Shown here: one piece after another, positions 20,401-34,600 of the stretch
How positions within the stretch are numbered: position 1 is the stretch's first letter
Layout of the letters: every line of letters starts with the position of its first letter
NCBI GenBank assembly: GCA_000469685.2
Contig: LS997564.1
Location: forward strand, 21,796,960-21,860,959
DNA length: 64,000 nucleotides
Origin: Haemonchus contortus
Lineage: Eukaryota; Nematoda; Chromadorea; Rhabditida; Trichostrongylidae
Reading direction: 5' to 3'
Position numbers and translations under genes: made by a program
The notes under the pieces: model-generated
Database searches by the model: none
Told to the model about the DNA's origin: nothing
Seen by the model: the letters and a program-made list of their open reading frames with translations, nothing else

Positions 20401-22290
20401 TTTGCTTATTTGTTTCTATGATGTTGAGTGCAATAGCTGGAGCGAGAAGTGGTTCTAGAAGTGTTCTGATAAGTAACGGAGGAAGGTTCTGGTAATCAAG
20501 GGAGAGGGAGGAATATTTGCATCATTGGTGACCATTTCTGCCTTGGAATTATGGAAATTTTCGGAAAATGGGAACTTGTGGGGGTGAGGGCTGTTGAGTA
20601 AAGTGAGGATACACGCTTACACGAGATAGTAGCCTTCCTCTGCTGGCTAGTCCCGGTTACAGAATCGGCGAGTGCCGTCTTAGCGCAGGTTGTATAGCCT
20701 GAACCAAATTTTTCCGTTCCAGGAAAATAACGTGTAAGTCAAAACGACAGAAATATTTGTTAGTACATCCTAGTCTTTTTTCTGGTGGGATTGAAGCTTA
20801 CAAAGAAAGATACTGGATACTGCACGCAACATGGAATGTAAAGCATGTGTTCTAGGCATAGTTTGAAGGTGGGTTCTCAAACGATTCAAAGAGCAAAGTG
20901 ATTTAGTAATGCAGTTGGTAAGATGTTGCGATGATATAATGATCATGTGACACTCTTGCTACACTCATTTCGCTTCTGAAAATACGTGATATTGACGTGA
21001 AGTTCGCCTAGGGTGGTGGAAGCGAAGTTGAAAATGATGATGGCGGCGACGATGATCGCATACTTCTCGTTGGAAAACTTTTTCGAGAATATAGTGAAAT
21101 AAATTCTCTGGAATCTGTATCACACCTTAATGAAGAACTTCTTCGAAGATTTTTAATCTACTCAAGGGTTGAGTGGGCCGTAGTGAATATGCTTCGCTTT
21201 TAGCGAGTGTCGAGATCTCTAGAGCATACTTCTTCTCATTTGAAGGATGGCATGAGTTTGCTGGGCTCGTGAGGAACTATCTTGCTCCAAAAGTTCTGTT
21301 ACAATATCGCATGTGATCATGGATGGTCCACGAATATTAAACAAAAAATTCCTTGAATAGAGTAGTCACTTACGAAAAAGCAATCCTGGCCCAAATAACG
21401 AAAGCGATCATTTTTTGAAAGGCACGTCGCCAGAAGGTCTTTTATCGGTATGGTTTACAATAATCCTCCTGATTCTAAGTGCTTGAAGTGAGAGCGTTAA
21501 AATTGTCTTTCCAGCCGTCAGCGCACATTATATGGAAACGCAAAGAGTGGCCATGTATCCCTCGCCAACGAGCCCACCAATCTATCCAGTTGCACATCAA
21601 CTGATGTTTGACTTGCCTATCCAGGATGACATATCAAGGGTAAAACGTTCCAGCAACTTATCTCTAAAATCGTTTGCAGATCCGAAATCCAGGTTTAAGA
21701 CTAGCATTAGAAAACTCGACTGGGACATGTATCTCATCTCGAATGACCACAGTGATCTTATACTATCCTTACCGTGTAAGAGAAATGCCCGAACTGCAGT
21801 TATTGAGTGAGCGCTGTCAGCTGTTGCAGAACACTTCTGGGCTGCATTGTTGCTGTTGTGTAGAAGAAGCCAAGGCTATAGTCAGGATCGCTTACAATCC
21901 AAGGACACTCATACGAGTCGCGTGTGTGCCTTGGCCAAACGTTTCTGGTTATCTACAAATCAGATGCCCTAAAAGGATTGCATTGCTCGATTTGGGCTCT
22001 TCCATTAGCGCTCCAGTGAAGGCAACATGTTTTTGCTTCCCGCGATTTATTCAAATTATTTTCTTCGAGATCAGAAGTATGCACCTTGCCATCCACTTCT
22101 TGACAATCGAAATCATCACGACGAAATATTTGGGGGCAAGATTTCCCCATCTGTATGTTGGTGACCCGGATCATTCAGCAATGTTATGGTTATGTTATAT
22201 TATTCTTTCATTACAATTTCTGCAGCGGTACATGATAAATTTGGATATATGCAAAAAAATTGCTGAGACTACTGTTATGGTAGCTCCATT
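20400..22290 (+). other. Intergenic region with long unassigned open frames
   Basis: From 21532 an open segment reads METQRVAMYPSPTSPPIYPV to a possible donor near 21640. From 21674 a 236-codon frame follows a TTTGCAG acceptor and runs into RTE-like sequence near 22300. The Cys-rich middle (HCCCCVEEAKAIV) and hydrophobic stretches match nothing I know. It may be a chance or repeat-derived frame. Confidence 0.25.
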
Positions 22291-22915
22291 GAGAGCCATC
22301 GCTCTCACGTCGTATGTGTACCTCCTGCCTGTCACGAAATGTGGTAAGATGCGCCTGGAAAGGTTGGTCAAGTTTGTGGGTTGAGGGCACCAACAAAGAG
22401 CAAGTAAGCTTAGGGGGGCTCTATTCATGGAGGTGGGACAGGCACCGGTGTTTCTAGCGCCGAAGACGGCATGGCGCACTATCGCGGCCGTTCTTGATGA
22501 ACATCGAGAGAGCAGTGAAGAACAGGAAGAACATTGGACTCACCTTGTCGATACTACAGTCCTTCCTGCTTTGACGTATGCTTTGGAGACTTGGACTAAA
22601 CGGAAGCAGAATGAGCATACAATCAGCGTCATTTGATGCGCTGTGAAAAGGACGATCTCAACATCTTTCTACACAGGCGAGCGCAGAAGACGCAGAATGA
22701 CCGTTGTCAAGGGCGGTTTCTGATTGGATTTCTCAGGACGTCACACGAGCAGCCGCCATTGCGATAGTCAGACTTCTTCAACGAATGCTCAGAATGAATG
22801 GAATGCCTCGTGTCCTTTAAGCAAGGACGATTCCCTAGATCACTTAGCCTCGCCACAGGGGAAAATGTAGGCGTCACTAACGCTCACTCAAGGAATTCGC
22901 GACAACGATAACCCG
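22290..22915 (+). mobile_element. RTE-type LINE fragment (3' end of ORF2)
   Basis: SYVYLLP near 22312, then PKTAWRTIAAVL and TTVLPALTYALETWTKRK (about 22465-22605), correspond to the region after the reverse transcriptase domain in nematode RTE elements. A worn C-terminal tail WISQDVT is at about 22720. Frameshifts and stops make it non-functional. A longer relative lies at 54880-55965. Confidence 0.75.
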
Positions 22916-23231
22916 CGCCAGACTTCACACGTTCCTTTGGTTACACAGCTTCCGAATGTGTTTTACTATATCCTTACTAACAGTTATAGGGCTCCGTCTT
23001 GGATAGAAGGAAGACGTCAATGCGTACTTTTAAGACAATGTGTTGCTGTGTAGCATTGACCGCACCGAATAAGGTGATAGCAAGTTGTGGAAGTTGAACA
23101 GAAAGGTGCGAGGCCAATGGCTGTAAATTAAAATAAAACAACAGGAAACTGCGTGCTGTTGACTTTATGTTATAAAAAAACAAGAAATGCTGGAGAAGTG
23201 CGTAAAAATCTACAACTATAAATGCTCACAA

Positions 23232-23375
23232 GGGAAGGATCCAAAGTCGAAACGGCTATTTGAAATGATACCTAACTGCTAGACGTATTCTTGATGCTGA
23301 TTTCAAATCTGTATTCAGAATCCTACAAACGATTTTCTAAACGAAGTTGTGAAGATCGTCTTCGTAGAGCGCCCA
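23232..23375 (+). repeat. Dispersed repeat A, copy 1
   Basis: Shares about 140 bp (blocks GGATCC, TTTGAAATGA, TGATTTCAAATCTG, CGAAGTTGTGAAG) with an inverted copy at 25440-25580 and a worn direct copy at 52250-52395. Confidence 0.7.
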
Positions 23376-23399
23376 ACTCCTTCACAATCACTTACTACA

Positions 23400-24590
23400 C
23401 CAGATGGAAAGCAGAACTGTGTAGGTGTCTCAAAATCACCTGGATGGGCTCAAAAAGCCGGCAGCGTGCCATGAGCATCAGAGAAACTTGTTAAAGCTAG
23501 GAGCACAGAATTAGAAGTATACGACGGACAGTAATCAAAGAATTGATCCGCGAGTATACGCGCTAAACTTGAGATCATGAGCTAATACGTATGAGGTGAT
23601 ACGTTTGTACATATTTTTGGAGGGCAAGAAGAAATGGACGTCCAACGACTGTATCAACCTCGCAGTACCAGCTGGAATGTTCATCACCTTCAACTGGTTT
23701 TGTGAAGGTAGTGCCGACTGGATTGCTTCATGATCCTTAAAGGAAGTCCAAGAGCCCATCAGCAGCAAAATTGATGTCGGGGAGTACGGAGCAGCCACGC
23801 ATGATCAAACCCACTCCAACATCAGTTGCTTGCTCATCATGTGCGTTCTACTCGCCCGAACCTCCAAATTCCGAGCATGGTAGACGCCCCTTGTTGGAAG
23901 CTCATCTGTGCGTCCCTATTCAAGCTGATTTGAAAATCGAAGGGCAATGCAGAACGTTTATCGCAGACCTGAATCACCACGAACAGCTTCCTGCTTAGGT
24001 GGCCATCGGCGAAAAGGCAAGGCATAATTGTGAAAGGGTGGGTGGCAGGCGGGTCCATCTTCTTCTAGCCTATTAAGGCTAACGATCGTAAGGTATGCAT
24101 TTCTCTCAACAATCCGCTCTGGTCAGCGTTGCACATTGCATTTAATGGCCATTTTTCCATTTCTATAAACTGACCGTGTTGAACAACGTATCATCCAAAA
24201 AATTCAGAAAAGTGTCCTAATGATTTTTTTCATATTTTTTTTCACTTCGCTCACAAAGTTTCCACCATCTGCGGAAATACGGTCTTCGCCTTGAGAACTC
24301 TTCCTAGAGCAAAAGGTAGTGATACGCCTTGAGACCAACCCGCATCTTCTTTTGAGCTCTTGGATTCATCGGTGTCCTGCTTTGAAATTCGCGACTAGCG
24401 ATCTTTCCCTCTTGATTTTCAACGTCATTTGGCGTATATCGCAGCCATGCAGTGTCAGTCCTCGGTCTAGCTTTGACTTAACTTCCTCTTTCAAGTCGTC
24501 CGCTAGCGTGCGTAGAGCACCCCAACGACACCCGCGAATCTCACCTATGCGATAAGGTCATAATTTCTCGCCAAAACAAAAAGACTTTCC
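23400..24590. other. Intergenic stretch, nothing recognised
   Basis: Overlapping short frames occur on both strands (e.g. 23535-23798 minus, 23771-23998 plus) without domain signatures, splice-site pairs or structured repeats. Confidence 0.4.
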
Positions 24591-24600
24591 GCTGCTATAA

Positions 24601-24934
24601 CTAATCTTCACCCTCAATTTGCCTCAACCTCAATAGATGGTACTCGCAGTGAATGAAGCGAAAATTGGAACTCATGAACGACAGCGAACGGCATCCCTTT
24701 GCGCTTAAACGATAGAATCTGATAGCGCTTTCCACCTGGATTTGTCGATTATCTTGCTCCAATAAATGTTCCAGGAAGAAGAACCTAAACCTGTTCTTTG
24801 GACGCCTCCACATGACTCAACATCAACGACCCTCTAGATGTGCTTGCTGCTTCCTCTTCATCATCGGGTTCTCCCAGTGGATCGGCCTCCTCGTCCTCAA
24901 TCACGCAGTATTCTTCGCACTCAATATCGAGGTC
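24601..24934 (-). CDS. Two exon-like segments, 3' end of an unidentified gene
   Basis: The first segment, 24934-24791, encodes an acidic stretch DLDIECEEYCVIEDEEADPL, then GEPDDEEEAASTSRGS. It ends CAG before GTTTAG. A 55-bp intron closes with AATCCAG, and the second exon 24735-24601 continues in phase as VESAIRFYRLSAKGCRSLSF to EYHLLRLRQIEGED and stop TAG. The sharp composition (acidic then basic/aromatic) and in-phase splice argue for real coding sequence. No family is recognised. The acceptor before the first segment (TTTTACAAAG) is poor, and no start exon was found, so a pseudogene is equally possible. Confidence 0.4.
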
Positions 24935-25439
24935 TTTGTAAAAGGCATTTCAAGTTGGAGGAGAAACTATCTATCAACTTCTACTCCTTCCTTTTAGGGG
25001 CGCGTTCGACATCACAGGATCCAAAGTTCTTCAAAAGGTGCGATACTATCGACTCTGGGAAGAACATACTCATTGTTCTACAGTGTTACATCCATCCATA
25101 TACACCATACTTTGCCACGTTATCCACGTGGCAACCCTCAACTTTGTTGAAAAATGACCACAACCCCCACCTTTTCCAAAAACTAATCGATATCATTGGA
25201 AGACGGTTTTGGCAGGAAATGACTCACCTCGAACATTCAAAAAGTCGCTGAAGGCGGTAAAACTAACATAAAAAGATTTCTACAACTTGGAGGAAAAAGC
25301 CCAGTAAGATGCAAAACGACGTCGCTCACCAAACCTGATCCTTGGTCTCATGCCTATGAAGCGTCACGCGCCTCCACTCCGAGCCGCCACTGCTGGGTTG
25401 CCGGCGACCATGCCTTTTAAGCTTTCCCCTATTGAGCGC

Positions 25440-25580
25440 TCTCCGGAGACTACCTTCACAACTTCGTTCGAAGAATCGTTTGCCAGGGTTTGAATGCAGA
25501 TTTGAGATTAGCATCAAAAAACAAGACTAGCAGTGTAGGTCTCATTTCAAATGGCCACTTCGACATGGGATCCTTCCCTT
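25440..25580 (-). repeat. Dispersed repeat A, copy 2 (inverted)
   Basis: Reverse-complement match to 23232-23375. The two copies form an inverted pair 2 kb apart. Confidence 0.7.
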
Positions 25581-25888
25581 GTCATATATTTACATACAAA
25601 GGTCAATACATCTACGGTGTTATCCAGACATTTCAACCGTCTGACAGGAACGAAGGAAGCTCGGCGCAAGCCGGGTAACCCAGGAGGCTGCTTATAAACG
25701 AGTAAACACTATAGAAGTCTTCTCACGCCGCTCGTTACCGTGAATAACACAGATAAGAATAACGAACTTTCTTCTTATGCATCTCTACCAGCGCCGCCTG
25801 AAACTGTTCACTCGTTCAGGCCAGAATTTTGAAGCTTTTTCGAACCTTTTCTGAAGTGCTCCCTGCAAGGAGAAACATGGGTTGTTTT

Positions 25889-28593
25889 TCACAATTCCCA
25901 TACTCGATCATGGAAATTGGGTGTATCAATGTTAGGTGCAACAATTAAGAGGAACATCGTTGAACCGCCGTTGAGTGCTAGCGTCACAGTGAAGAATAGA
26001 CGATCGAAAATGTTGGCCAATTGTGACCAACGAGCTACGAGCCGCTCATACTCCTGCTCAGCTCCAACTCGATCAATCTGAAAAACCGTCTTGAGGTTTA
26101 AATGATGTGTTAATCGTGCTCATAAGTGATAACAACGCACGAGGTCCTTGCTGACAAGATCGTCACCCTTCGAGCTCTCCAATCGCACTGAGCCATTATT
26201 GAGAGTGACCATGCTTTTTGACCTACGTCTAGACGGCATACCTCCGAACACTGGAGCCAGTACGGAGAAGCCGAGAACCTCCAACCATCGTGGAATTCTA
26301 AAAATAAATCTGTCGTCCGAATACTTTTGGATTTTACCTCGGAGTAATGTCCTCGTGCCGCTAGAAAGACCGAGCGAGAACAAGCGGATTATGAGGATAA
26401 GGACCGTGTTCCATAGAACAGAGGTCTTGTCCTCTCGAACCCATTTTTTTTAAAGTAGAGTGGAGTTTCTATAGGGATGAATTTAAATACGTCATAGCGG
26501 AGCAAACACGTCTCAATTTCAATCTTCGACGAATTTTTTTCTCTAAAGACTCGATCTTTGAACTGATAGCTAGATCACCTACGATCCTAACACGCACTGT
26601 AACCTGTGCTTCCTTCGAATAGAAGGCCTGCTGACGAAAATCGAATCTCCATTCCCAAAATCTCCTTTGCTGCCTATGGGTTTCGCGGGGGCAGAACGTC
26701 TCTAAAGGATTCAAGGTACCAAAGCTTTCTCGTAGGCCATAATCGTGCATTTATCGTCAAAGTCACAACCAGCATAATTCTATCTCCTGTGCTTTTCAAA
26801 CGGTGAATTCCAGCGTTTTCCTCACTGGACAGCTAAATGTTCTTTGATGCGACTGCATAACTGTCTCCCAGTATCTCAATTTTAATTTCAGTACAGCAAG
26901 CATCACATGTAAAGTACTAAAGCTGATGAACCACAGCCCTTTTGTGCACAGCCTCCTACTTTTCTATATGTGCAGATCACGCAGTTGTCCGTGATTTAAG
27001 TCCTGAAGACGGTTTCCAACCAACTGATGATCAATGATGTCTCTCGGTATGTTAGCCAAAAAGATGTCCTTTGCAACAAAGATCAGCTCTTTTGAGGCAA
27101 TGCTGAATAACTGCGCTCAATCGCGACAGAATCGCGACTGCCCATAAGGAAAAGATGAATATTGGGAAAACTATTAGCCATTACGAGTTCGTGTGAAGAA
27201 TAGCCAGTGTACGAAGGAATAGCTTGATCGCATCGCTTGGAAAGCACAGAAGAGAGAGTCATGTTGGTTGGGACTTGGACGTTGAATGCAGGATTGTGGC
27301 TTACATACGAGAAGTGTTTTGTGCCAGAAAAGCTTTAGTGGTTCTGAATGAGTGGCAAGAATGAGTGCATCAACATAACTGGTGACCCTTGGGTGAGTAT
27401 TGTTGAAGGAGGGCTCCGGAATCTTCTCCCCGGAATCGGCGTCGCGAACGCCGCACCCGCCGCGTATCGTGGGATTGCGATGGAAGATTGGAGCGCGCAA
27501 TTCGTGAGTTAGAGAGTCCTTTAATTATTTGAATCGGCTGACCGCTCTCTTCAATTCCAATGGGATCTTGATCGTCGCTGATATAGGAGGAGTCATTCTA
27601 ATGAATCAAGTCTAATAATTGTAAAAACGAAAAAGAAACAGAAAAATGATCAAATATAATACAAAATCAAGGCAATCAACGAAAAATATTGCGTCCTATC
27701 GATTCGCGGGGAAGCGGGGTGAGCATGGTAATTGCAGTGACATTTGCCGCATGCCGCAAGGGAAATGCCGCAATCCGGGAGAAGTTCCGTTACCCGTCGG
27801 AGGAGCGATACCTGTCTATACGATGAAAGGTGTTGAGATATATGCTTAACAGGAAATGATGAGGTACAGGCGATACTCTGCCACTAAGCAACTCTCTTAC
27901 TCATGTTAGCTTTCAAGACAAAGAGACGCTTGTGGGCCGATATATCATACCCTTATTTTGGGAAGCAATGCCAGAATGGGCAGTCAAAAAGTTCAGCTAA
28001 TACGGGTAATACGTGCTCATACATGCTGTATGTGCTTGTAAAAATTAGGGCTTCATGGTAATTTGTAATCCTTTCACTGCAGCACAGCCATCCTCTTTTT
28101 GATAAGAAAAATAGATATAAATTTAGCTACCTTTCAGAATAATCGGCTCCGTGACGTAGATTCAAAACGAACACCGAGAAGCTCACCGACAAGGCCGATA
28201 TGCCCATAATTGCCATTAAGTAGATAGCTGGAGTAATATAAAGACGTATTAAGCGAAGTATTTGCAATCGATTCAAGCGCGACTCTCACCGATAAGTGGG
28301 ATCACTTCTGAAGTTTCAGGCATACTTTCGGCTATATTGAAGCTGAACACAGAGTACGCAAGCAGTACTGTGAGACCGAGAGTGACCTTCTCGCCGCTTT
28401 CACAGGGCAAAAGGAACTGCATCATCGTCAGGATCTGAATAACAAAAGTCTGGAACTTCTAATAGTCTTTTTTACAACCAACGCTCTCAAAACACCTGAT
28501 GAAGAAGAAGAACACATAGGCTACTGGGAAATGGGGAAACAACGACAGCAACAACAAGACAGCAGCAGCAACAACATTAACAACAACAACATT

Positions 28594-28625
<32 letters not shown>

Positions 28626-31600
28626 GCACTTCCGAAATTTGGAGGGCTACGAGCCTGCTCATACAGGGTGCGCTTCGTTGCGCGTGTCCATCGGAACTAG
28701 GTCACGCCGCAGCCGTCGCATGCGGCGGGTCAGCCCGCGATACTTGACAGACGTCGCAGCTGTAAGCGGGGCATACGATTTGCGCTTTCTCCACGGTAGT
28801 CAGCCAAGGAGAAGATAACATAGACAAATGCAAATCGTTCGCTCCACTCACACTTGGTGGTACTGTAATGTCATCTCGAGACCTCAGTGCAGTGCGCCGC
28901 GCGCGAAGTGGGCGGGGTGACCTACTTTCGACGGACACGCGCAACGGACGTTCGCCGCTCATACACCTAGGAGCAGTAAGGTAAATGCTAGCATATATCG
29001 ACTGCTTCCTCTTTTTTGGGTAGATGCTTATAAATCACCATTTAAACCCAAAAAATTATCAGTTTGCTTAGCTTTGACTTGTGCAGAGGTGGTGTAGAGG
29101 CAAGTGGATTATTCACATGCAAGGTCACGTGTTCGAATCCTGGATCGATATCTGCCTATGCCAACCAAGCCTTCTATCCCCCAGGGGTCGGTCAATTGGT
29201 ACCAGATCGGTCTAGGAGGATAGAAGCACTGACTTGTACATCGGCTAGCCACCACCAGTCATTGTGTAGACCACATACGTACGCACTCATTAAGCCACCA
29301 CGATTCCCAATTTAGGTCCAATGTGGGAGCGCATCCCCCAGAGGGGAATGATTGACGCCAAAAGACTATACTTTATCCTTGTAGTTTCGAGTAACTTACC
29401 GAAAGCATTACACATGGTGCAACGATGTTGTACATGAAGAACAGAGTTCTTCGACGTAGATGGAGTTCAAAAACTACTGTCGCAAATCTGAAAATGTTCT
29501 TAAAAAGGCAACATATCAAAGTGAATTGTAGACTAGAATCAACTTGGTGTTGCCGCTGTGTTGTTGATAGCGAAACGTGCGATTTTCAACAATCTCCCAT
29601 TCGCCATTTTCAGTGAAGGAGTCTTTGGTGAATGGCGACTTTCCATCGTATCGTTCCAAAATCATCAGATCAAGCTGAGTTGTGTCATAAATCCCTGAGC
29701 AGTGGGATTTTCCTATCAGGAGAGAGTACTGTTAAAAAAAACATACAGGATCGGAAAATAAGCGAGCAAAACTGGTGATCGAATGGGAATTTCGCCACAT
29801 CCATGTGACAGCGACTGTAGATTTTCTGTGGCGGCGCCCATTGCACTGAAAAGCCTCGGCCGAATGACAAGTGATTCAGAACAAAAAAAAGTGATGCGAA
29901 ACCTACACTCTCCGTAGTAATTGGCATGAAGGTTCGTGTCAACGAAACCCCTCGAGAAATCACGGGCACTGAAAAAAGTTTTAGTCGTCTCATTTTTTTC
30001 GAGCTGTTGAGAATTGCTTTATTCCAATTATATGTTTATTCTATTGCTTATCATTTTCACTTCATTGGGCAGTGGGGATAAATGTTCGTATGTGCTAATC
30101 GGTAGGCTTTTCCTGTCGCGCTCACTGCACATAGGCTGCTTTCATAGTCCACGACCAGTCGCATGACCAGTCGCGCGACCGGTCGCGGACCCATCTCGCG
30201 AGCGACTGGTCGCTCGCAAAATCGTGGACTATGGAAGATGCCATAGACGTTGCTTTCAACTGATCCCTAATGCTCCATACACGTGTTATCAGTCCTTGCC
30301 ATCAATCATCTTCGATCCCATCACATCCCACACCACTGGGTGTAGTGCGTTAGGAACGAAATGGTCGCGTCGCGGTGAGAGGGGCGTCGCGCGCGAAGGA
30401 ATGTAGCAGGATGCAGCAGTATGTAAGAAATACAAGAACAAAAGTACTAATAGTAAAATTATGCATAAAGTAATGATCGCATATCGATCGAGCTGTATGA
30501 AGAACGCTAGAGCTTTAATAACTGCGAATGAGTGGTCCGCGACAGCCGAGTGGGGTAATCGATTACCCAAAATCGTTCCTAATGCCCTTCTCCCCACACC
30601 ACTTACCGTGGTGCTCCACCGTTTATATGAATGACCTCAACGACCTGATGGCTCTCGTCTTCTATGGCTCGTTATCAGTCTCTAACAGTTATTACCAATC
30701 CTTATCATTGAACACCTAACGTCTCTTCTCAATCCACACCCCCTACTGAAGTGCCAAGGCTCCACCGTCAACACGAAGGAGGTAATGGATCCTACGACTC
30801 TCGCCTCATAAGGCACTTGACCAATTCCTTGCAATTGTCATCACCTCCCATTACCTATCATCAGTGTTTCCATCCTGCCGCCTGTACTCCTTCCAAATTT
30901 GAGCGCTCTCGGCCGTAAACAGGAGTTATGAATTTGCGGTCGCGATTTCTATCGCACACGAACTGCCTCTTATAGTCGGAGTCGGGTCCTGCTAGCTGCT
31001 AAGTGTTCCCATTCTGCCCCCCGTGCTCCTACCAAATCCCAAATATGAACTCTCTAGGTCCACGGGATTAGGAATTATGAATTTCCGGTCAAAAATACAC
31101 ACACACCGACACATCAACAAACACACTTGGCGAATTACTTACAGTATAGGGTGTGGTACAGTAGATCGAAATTGTCGCGTCGCGGCGAGAGAAACAGAGC
31201 GCACGAAAGAATGTAGCAGAATGCAGCAGCAAGTAAAAATAAAAAAAAAACAGGAACAAAGGAACTAACAGTAGAATCTTGTCAAAAGTAATAATCGCAT
31301 GGCGGTTGACCTGTATGAAGAACGCTACAACTGTTGTAATGAGGCGAATGGTCCGCGACAGTCGCGTGCGACGGATTAAATACGCAAAACCGATCCTACT
31401 GCCAATCTCCCAATAGGATAGGATCATATCCGCTCCACCAAGATCACTATCTATAATGGACTATCACGAGCTGTAGAACTCTCAGTACTCCATCCCCCAT
31501 TACAGGGCTTCAAAGGGCTAAAAACTGAGGCTACCCGGCTCTCAAGTATGAGGGTCCATTTTGCAGAAAAGAAAAGACTTACTTGTTATACAATACAATA

Positions 31601-34600
31601 TCGGGGGTCCAAACGTGTTTCATAGGAAGAGTAAGTTTTGAAAGATTCCCAAATTTCTGTGGTTCCCATTGTATTCTCTCGTCGAGCCAGGACTGCTCCA
31701 CCCACACGTTTAGCGCCAGCACCTGATTTCTCTCGTCCTGCAAGAAAAAATCGCTAAAAAGCGTTGGAATTCGACCTCTGTGAATAGCTGTTTTCATAGT
31801 CCGCCGGGCCGGCTAGCGGATATAAAAGCAGCCAAACTTGGCAACTTCTTTTCTGTGTAAATATAACTTTTTCAGCTAACAACCGGCTTCACACAGTGTA
31901 CGACATAGTCCAATTTTTTATCATCCGAATAAATGTGATAATGCTAATTTCGGTTGTCAACTCCATAAAAGAAACCTACACCCAGAACGAGTTCAATAGT
32001 TCGTTGTTTATAGTTGGTTGTTGTTGTCTTTTGCTGCTTTTTTGTGTATACTCCTCCAACTGGATGAGGGTGTGAAAATATATTGTGAGAGAAAGGTTGG
32101 CGTCCCTTAAGAATAACTCCTGTTTTCACAAAATGCAGAACAGCTTCAAAACTAGTATATGGTCTTGAACGGAACTTCCGGGCATAATCGTTTCGACGTT
32201 GACAACACGATCCAAATACTCTGTTCTTAATCCTCCAGGAGCAACTTGAAGACAACTTCTAGGAGCGATGTATCTTTTCGCATCTGAAACAGCTGTAAAA
32301 ACAGTTTATGTGAAGGGCAAGTCGAAATCCTTGCAGGATCCGTTGTTCTCTCTTGTTGTCGTAACTTTCTTCGGTCCACGCCATTTTCTGCCGTTACCTC
32401 AGATTTATTACTTGATCACGTACCTCCATCTCTTTTTTGAATAACTTCTAAGAAGCAAGCGGCGTACAGACGCTGGCCAAAGAAGCGAGCTCAAGAAAAC
32501 ACAGCCGAACAGTAACGGTTGCAAGAGGCTTGCCAGGGCTGCCCCAGCGAAGACAAAGTTCACGTTGCTGCTTGAAGAACGCGATGGAGTAGAGGATAGA
32601 AGTTCGCCTTCAGTTTGGCGAAAGTCCGACATCAAGCTTCTCAAACATAGGGTTCGTGGGTTTGTGAAGGTCGCAAGGAACAGTGAGGTGCCGCATTCAA
32701 GATGGCAGCCGAGATCAAACGTAGGCGGGCAGAGTATTTTGACAAGCTCCCACATCCTATTATAGCATGAATAGAGGATGACTTGCGCTGAGCAGTAGGG
32801 TACGGGATGAAGGTTAAGAATGCAACTGTTTTTGGAAGATACTCGTTAAGGCTTGGAGGGGCATGGACCTTGATGCTCATTCGGTCCCTGAACACCGTAT
32901 CTGCTGAAGAAAGAATCTCAGATGTGTGAGGTAGCCCTACTATCAACCCTAGCACTACTTTCCAAGCATAGGGAAAGAGGATATGAAGTCTCAGAACAAC
33001 GGTGAGATTGGCTGCGTCCATAATGAGACTGAATGAGCGGCCATCAACTCGAGATTGGGAGAGCATGTCTTGTTCTCACAGGAGCAGTTCGGCTTAACGT
33101 GAGAGGGGTCTACATCAGGTGTTATCTCCGTGGCTTGTATTGAGAACATCGTGGACACTGTCGTTTGGCCTTCTTCGATATGGGAGAAATATTCGGTCAT
33201 TCACATGTTCATCCTTTGAGATCCAAACGTTCAGAGCACTTCCCTGTTCATGTATGATTGTAAGTCTTCACAACTGTACGTATTCCTCATGCCTTCACAA
33301 AAGCAGTGGAAGAGAAGCCTGCCTTCCTCTTGAAATACGGCAAGAACGAGCAGCGATGAAACTCAGGTTGTTCAAAACAATTTTTTGTGAGTTTTTCCAA
33401 TATTTTCTCGAAATCGTGATTTTGTTTTGGGTTTGATGGATCGTCCTATAAATTCGTTGGGGTTTGTCTGTTTGAGACCTATACCTCGAACGGATGGCCT
33501 CTCTCGCAGTGGCAAAACGTTTGAAGTGTAAAATGTTCACGAGTTCAGAAGTAACTCCCAATACCAGCAAAAAGTAGAAGGCCAGGCAAACTCAGCCGGA
33601 CGCGCGGAAAGGACGAAGCAATCAGATAATGCTCATGATGTCCATACAGTTTTATTCGTGCTTATGTCGCATTTGGGTCTATCGTTCCAAACAGAAATGT
33701 CAGGTAACAAAAAATGTCTAGTAGAGCATATGTTCCTCACGAGTTCGGTGTTGATATAAGAGTTCTGCGTCTGTTCTTCTTATGTCTTACTTCCACGAAA
33801 GATGAAGCTGCGAGTCCTCTCAGTATTTCCATTTAGCGCCTCAGATTGTCGCTTAGTAGGGGAACTATGAAGTTTGCTTCTAGTTCTGGACCACGAAGAA
33901 GTCCTATGCACTCTGAAGAAGCACATTTCTCTTGAAACGGTGAGGACTTCTGCTCTCAAACTACTCCATTTGACTTTCTGATCACGCGGCAACTACGCAA
34001 GAGCTCAAATACTTGCGCCAGCCTTTTCCTCTCCCCCCATCCAGCTCAAGAACCAGCTGGCATTAACTTGACACCTCTACATTCATGCTAAACAAAATTC
34101 TAGCCGATTTCATCACCTATAGACTGTAAAACAGAATGAATGATATATAAAAAAGTACCATAGCACGACGGAGTAGTTAATTGTGTTGATGTGATTCAAA
34201 TACGTAAGCAATTGCACTGCATGTGGTATGAAAATGCAAAACCATCAAAGATGAAGAAAGCCGAATATTCTCTGCAGTGGTAGGCTTAATTGAGGAAATT
34301 TGTTCTCTTTGGAGAGGTATGACTCAAATTAGTCTTGAAAGATCCATTTTCCATTAGCACAGATGCAGTTCCTGTTTTTCGGCACTTTCGCCGGGACCCA
34401 TATTGTTCGCTAATGACTTTCCAAAGCAATTCATTTCGCCTCTCGGAATTCTCTGATTAACATGGCATGGTAGAGGAGAATTGGTGAAAGGAAACTACCT
34501 CACATAGTTGCAACCGTTCTTTTCAATGGTTCAGATCATTAAAAGAAAGTCGTCCCTTCTACACCCCGTCTTCTAATGTATTTTATCCCACAAGATCCTG

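Noticed and set aside
28531..28818. Poly-Asn ORF
   Set aside because: It comes from an intronic AAC microsatellite running into a foldback MITE.
29086..29160. tRNA gene suggested by A- and B-box motifs
   Set aside because: No acceptor-stem pairing and a long shared non-tRNA body. It is one of several SINE copies.
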